Shown in pieces: positions 61,214 through 64,000 of a stretch of DNA of 64,000 nucleotides. The stretch is from JBBSNV01 sp964458605. Lineage in GTDB: Bacteria > Pseudomonadota > Alphaproteobacteria > Reyranellales > JAQSWP01. The notes beneath the pieces are model-generated. The model made no database searches, was not told where the DNA came from, and saw nothing but the letters and a program-made list of their open reading frames with translations. Where the stretch lies: the NCBI GenBank assembly GCA_964458605.1, contig CAYWLS010000019.1, forward strand, positions 20,904 to 84,903, given 5' to 3'. How positions within the stretch are numbered: the first letter of the stretch is position 1; the number at the start of each line of letters is the position of its first letter. The translations under genes were made by a program, and so were the position numbers.

Positions 61214-62159
61214 GGCTGTGGCGGCGGAAGAAAGCCCAGATCAGGTCGGTGGCGTCGACGGCGCTGGAATAGGGCCCGACGACCGAGCTCGGCAGGCTGC
61301 GGCGGCCGCCCGGCCATTGATGGCCCATGCCGTCGATGGTGTAGAACACCACCTCGGCGCGGTCGCGACAGTTGATCCACACCACGGCCTGCACATGGCT
61401 GCGCGCTTCCAGCGGCCGCGGCTCGCCCTTGCAGTCGTCCAGCTCGGCCCATTGCGCGGGAACGTTCCTGGCCGGCGGCATGGTGCTGCCGCCCCAGGGC
61501 GTGCGCGTCGTGCCTCCGTCATAGGGCACCAGCGGATCGGCGTTGCCGACCAGGTAGAATACCGGCAGCCCACGCTCCGGCCGCGCCTCGCCGTTCCAGA
61601 AATGGCCCGACACCGGCGCGATGGCGGCCAGCGTCCTGGCCCGTTCCAGCCCCAGCCGCTGGGTCATCGAGGCGCCGCTGGAGAAGCCGGTGACGTAGAT
61701 GCGCCGGCGGTCGATCGGATAGCGCCTGGCAAGCTGCTCGATCAGCGCGTCGATCAGCTCGACGTCCTTGCTCGCGATGACCGCCGCGCCGCCGCGGCCG
61801 GAGCCGTCGTTCCACACCGTCGGATTGAGCAGGAAGTCGTATGGCGCTGCCGGATTGACCAGGGTCGCATCGGGCGCCACCGCGATGAAGCCTTCGCTGT
61901 CGGCCTTGGCGATCCACTTGTAGGCGGTCAGCGCCTGCGCGCCGTGGCCGCCGGCGCCGTGCAGCACGAATACGACCGGCACCTCGTGGCGATTGGCGGC
62001 GGTGGCCGGCAGGTGGATGGCATAGCTGCGCTCCGTGCCGTCGACCACAATATGCTTGGTCTCGAGCGCCTGCAGCGGCCGCGTCGCCGCCAGCAGCAGG
62101 ACGATCGCCAGCCATGCCGCGATCGTCGCCTTCGCGCTCCGTCTCCGCCGAACCGGCAT
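61206..62159 (-). CDS. PHB depolymerase/LpqC-family esterase
   Basis: A 317-residue secreted alpha/beta hydrolase. A signal peptide (hydrophobic 13-27) precedes VVFVLHGAGGHG. The nucleophile is in VTGFSSGASMTQ (about 160), Asp in GNADPLVPYDGG, His in GMGHQWPGG. Related to extracellular PHB depolymerases, feruloyl esterases and LpqC; which substrate it uses is unclear. Stop overlaps the cyclase gene. Confidence 0.85.
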   Translation of the reverse strand: MPVRRRRSAKATIAAWLAIVLLLAATRPLQALETKHIVVDGTERSYAIHLPATAANRHEVPVVFVLHGAGGHGAQALTAYKWIAKADSEGFIAVAPDATLVNPAAPYDFLLNPTVWNDGSGRGGAAVIASKDVELIDALIEQLARRYPIDRRRIYVTGFSSGASMTQRLGLERARTLAAIAPVSGHFWNGEARPERGLPVFYLVGNADPLVPYDGGTTRTPWGGSTMPPARNVPAQWAELDDCKGEPRPLEARSHVQAVVWINCRDRAEVVFYTIDGMGHQWPGGRRSLPSSVVGPYSSAVDATDLIWAFFRRHSLN

Positions 62160-62256
62160 CGTCGCTCCCCGTCAAGAACGCCAGTCTAACCGTTCTTTAC
62201 GGATCGGGCGACGCATCCATCCCTGTCAGGGCCGGGCGGGAAAAATGCCTCTGGCG

Positions 62257-63210
62257 TCAGGTTCCGAAATGCGCCCGCATCACCAGCGCCGCCTCGTCGT
62301 TGGCGCGCAATCCCTGTTGCAGGAAGCGGGTCATGGAAAAGAAGCCATGAATCGTGCCGGGATAATTGGCGTAGGTGACCTTGACCCCGGCGCTGATCAT
62401 TTTTTCGGCATAGGCCTTGCCCTCGTCGCGCAGCGGGTCGTAGCCCGCGGTCAGCACGAAGGCCGGCGGCAGGCCGGAAAAATCTTTGGCCAGCAGCGGC
62501 GAGACGCGCACATCCGACAGGTCGGTGCTGCCGGCCCTACCCTGGGGCGTGTAGAAATCGAAGAACCACTTCATCATGGCGCCGGTCAGGAAATAGCCCT
62601 GGGCGAAGTCGCGGCGCGAGGCGCTCTGGTTCACGCTGTCGGTGGCGGGATAGATCAGCATCTGGAATGCCGGCATCGGACCGCCGGCGATTTTCTGCTG
62701 CTGGCAGACCACGGCGGCCAGGTTGCCGCCCGCCGAATCGCCGCCCACCGCCAGCCTGCCGGCATCGGTCTCGAAAGCATGGGCATTGTTGGCGATGTGC
62801 CGGAAGGCGGCCAGCGCGTCCTCGACCGCCGCCGGGAAGGGATGTTCCGGCGCCAGCCGGTAGTCGATGGCGATCACCTGGCACTGGCTCTTGTTGGCGA
62901 TACGCCGGCAGGTCGAATCGTGGGTCTCCAGGTTGCCGATCACGAAGCCGCCGCCGTGATAATAGACCAGCGTCGGCAGCACGCTCGCCGTGGCGTCCAG
63001 CGGCCAGTAGCGGCGAAAGCGCAGTTCGCCTGCCGTGGTGGGAATGGCGCCATCGACCACGCGCGCCACTTCCGGCGCGTCGGCCTCGGCGCGCTCGGAC
63101 AGCATGTCGGCCTGGGCGCGGCCATCCCTGGCGCTCATCGTGTCGATCGCCGGCCGGTCCGATTTCTTCATCAGCTCCAGCACTATCGCCGCTTCCTGAT
63201 CGAGCGCCAT
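62257..63210 (-). CDS. Hormone-sensitive-lipase-type alpha/beta hydrolase
   Basis: A 317-residue family IV esterase with YYHGGGFVIG (oxyanion), VGGDSAGGNLAA (nucleophile Ser, about 158), AGYDPLRDEG (Asp) and GTIHGFFSM (His). No signal peptide. Acts on short-chain esters. 97 bases upstream of the PHB-type esterase on the same strand, both reading leftwards. Divergent from methylmalonyl-CoA mutase. Confidence 0.9.
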   Translation of the reverse strand: MALDQEAAIVLELMKKSDRPAIDTMSARDGRAQADMLSERAEADAPEVARVVDGAIPTTAGELRFRRYWPLDATASVLPTLVYYHGGGFVIGNLETHDSTCRRIANKSQCQVIAIDYRLAPEHPFPAAVEDALAAFRHIANNAHAFETDAGRLAVGGDSAGGNLAAVVCQQQKIAGGPMPAFQMLIYPATDSVNQSASRRDFAQGYFLTGAMMKWFFDFYTPQGRAGSTDLSDVRVSPLLAKDFSGLPPAFVLTAGYDPLRDEGKAYAEKMISAGVKVTYANYPGTIHGFFSMTRFLQQGLRANDEAALVMRAHFGT

Positions 63211-63263
63211 CGTTTCCTCCTAAGCCCTCATGCCGCCTTGATTTTTGCCGTGTTGCACCTGCG

Positions 63264-63292
63264 TTGACCGGGGCAGGGCCGGCCGCCATACT
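63264..63292 (+). promoter_or_regulatory. Candidate promoter of the methylmalonyl-CoA mutase gene
   Basis: TTGACC (-35, 63264-63269) and CATACT (-10, 63287-63292) are spaced by 17 bases. The predicted leader before the ATG at 63322 is about 23 bases and includes the ribosome-binding GGAAAG. No other good match is present in the gap to the divergent esterase. Confidence 0.5.
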
Positions 63293-63321
63293 GCAAGGCA
63301 GTAAACGGAAAGATCAAGCAC

Positions 63322-64000
<679 letters not shown>

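Overview
The window is a gene-dense stretch of a high-GC alphaproteobacterial chromosome, probably a Rhodospirillales- or Rhizobiales-like aerobe. The markers are a CcrM-type GANTC methyltransferase next to RNase HII, a separate F0 ATP synthase operon with both b and b' subunits, an archaeal-type class I lysyl-tRNA synthetase, ETF-ubiquinone oxidoreductase, a two-subunit glycine dehydrogenase, heme A synthase and methylmalonyl-CoA mutase. I see no rRNA, tRNA, CRISPR array, prophage or insertion sequence. The content is core and lightly accessory genome rather than a mobile island. Both edges cut genes: the 3' end of gcvPA on the left and the 5' end of methylmalonyl-CoA mutase on the right.

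Layout. 1-3.4 kb: glycine cleavage P-protein subunits, then a 2OG-Fe(II) oxygenase with a thioredoxin-like front half. 3.5-11.1 kb, minus strand: a PqiA-like membrane protein, the F0 operon (atpI/Z-atpB-atpE-b'-b, with a recognisable promoter and a terminator), smc and a DsbA-like thiol oxidoreductase. 11.5-18.3 kb: metallo-hydrolase, DUF721/DciA-like protein divergent from mutY, a methyltransferase, a small channel-like membrane protein, then ccrM-rnhB separated by a dense cluster of GANTC sites, a nucleotidyltransferase, an unknown protein and a rhodanese. 18.4-24.3 kb, minus strand: a PA0069-type radical SAM protein, slt-moaB-phosphotransferase, and a family 4 uracil-DNA glycosylase. 24.5-28.8 kb: ETF-QO, TPR lipoprotein-like/secreted protein and ispE as one operon. 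28.8-33.3 kb, minus strand: a PodJ-like pair (Sel1/peptidoglycan-binding membrane protein plus a coiled-coil protein) and ctaA.

33.5-38.7 kb: a 1161-residue flavoprotein that joins GltD-like and PyrK-like modules (an Nfn-like architecture), a cupin, and a carboxymuconolactone-decarboxylase protein divergent from an HxlR regulator and Nudix hydrolase over two matched operators. 39-43 kb: a B12-binding radical SAM protein, then a compact minus-strand set (unknown 347-residue protein, DUF1330, 2-hydroxychromene-2-carboxylate isomerase-like, TerB-like). 43-47 kb: AEC transporter, TerC, DapA-like lyase and two tandem DUF2628 paralogues. 47-56 kb: DinG-type helicase, a repeat tract, a six-helix membrane protein, purU, a TPR/O-GlcNAc-transferase-like protein, class I lysS and a phosphoribosyltransferase. 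56-64 kb: branched-chain aminotransferase, a secreted subtilisin-like protein that has lost its catalytic serine, a HAD phosphatase, a START-like/zinc-ribbon/cyclase fusion, two alpha/beta hydrolases and methylmalonyl-CoA mutase.

The most interesting non-genic signals are a three-copy family of hairpin-forming intergenic repeats (3335, 24315 and 43991), seven GANTC sites in 157 bases upstream of ccrM, and the twin 19-base operators at 37949-37989. The most interesting proteins are the Nfn-like fusion, the apparent pseudo-subtilisin, and the PodJ-like split pair. All functional calls come from reading motifs by eye; no database search was run.
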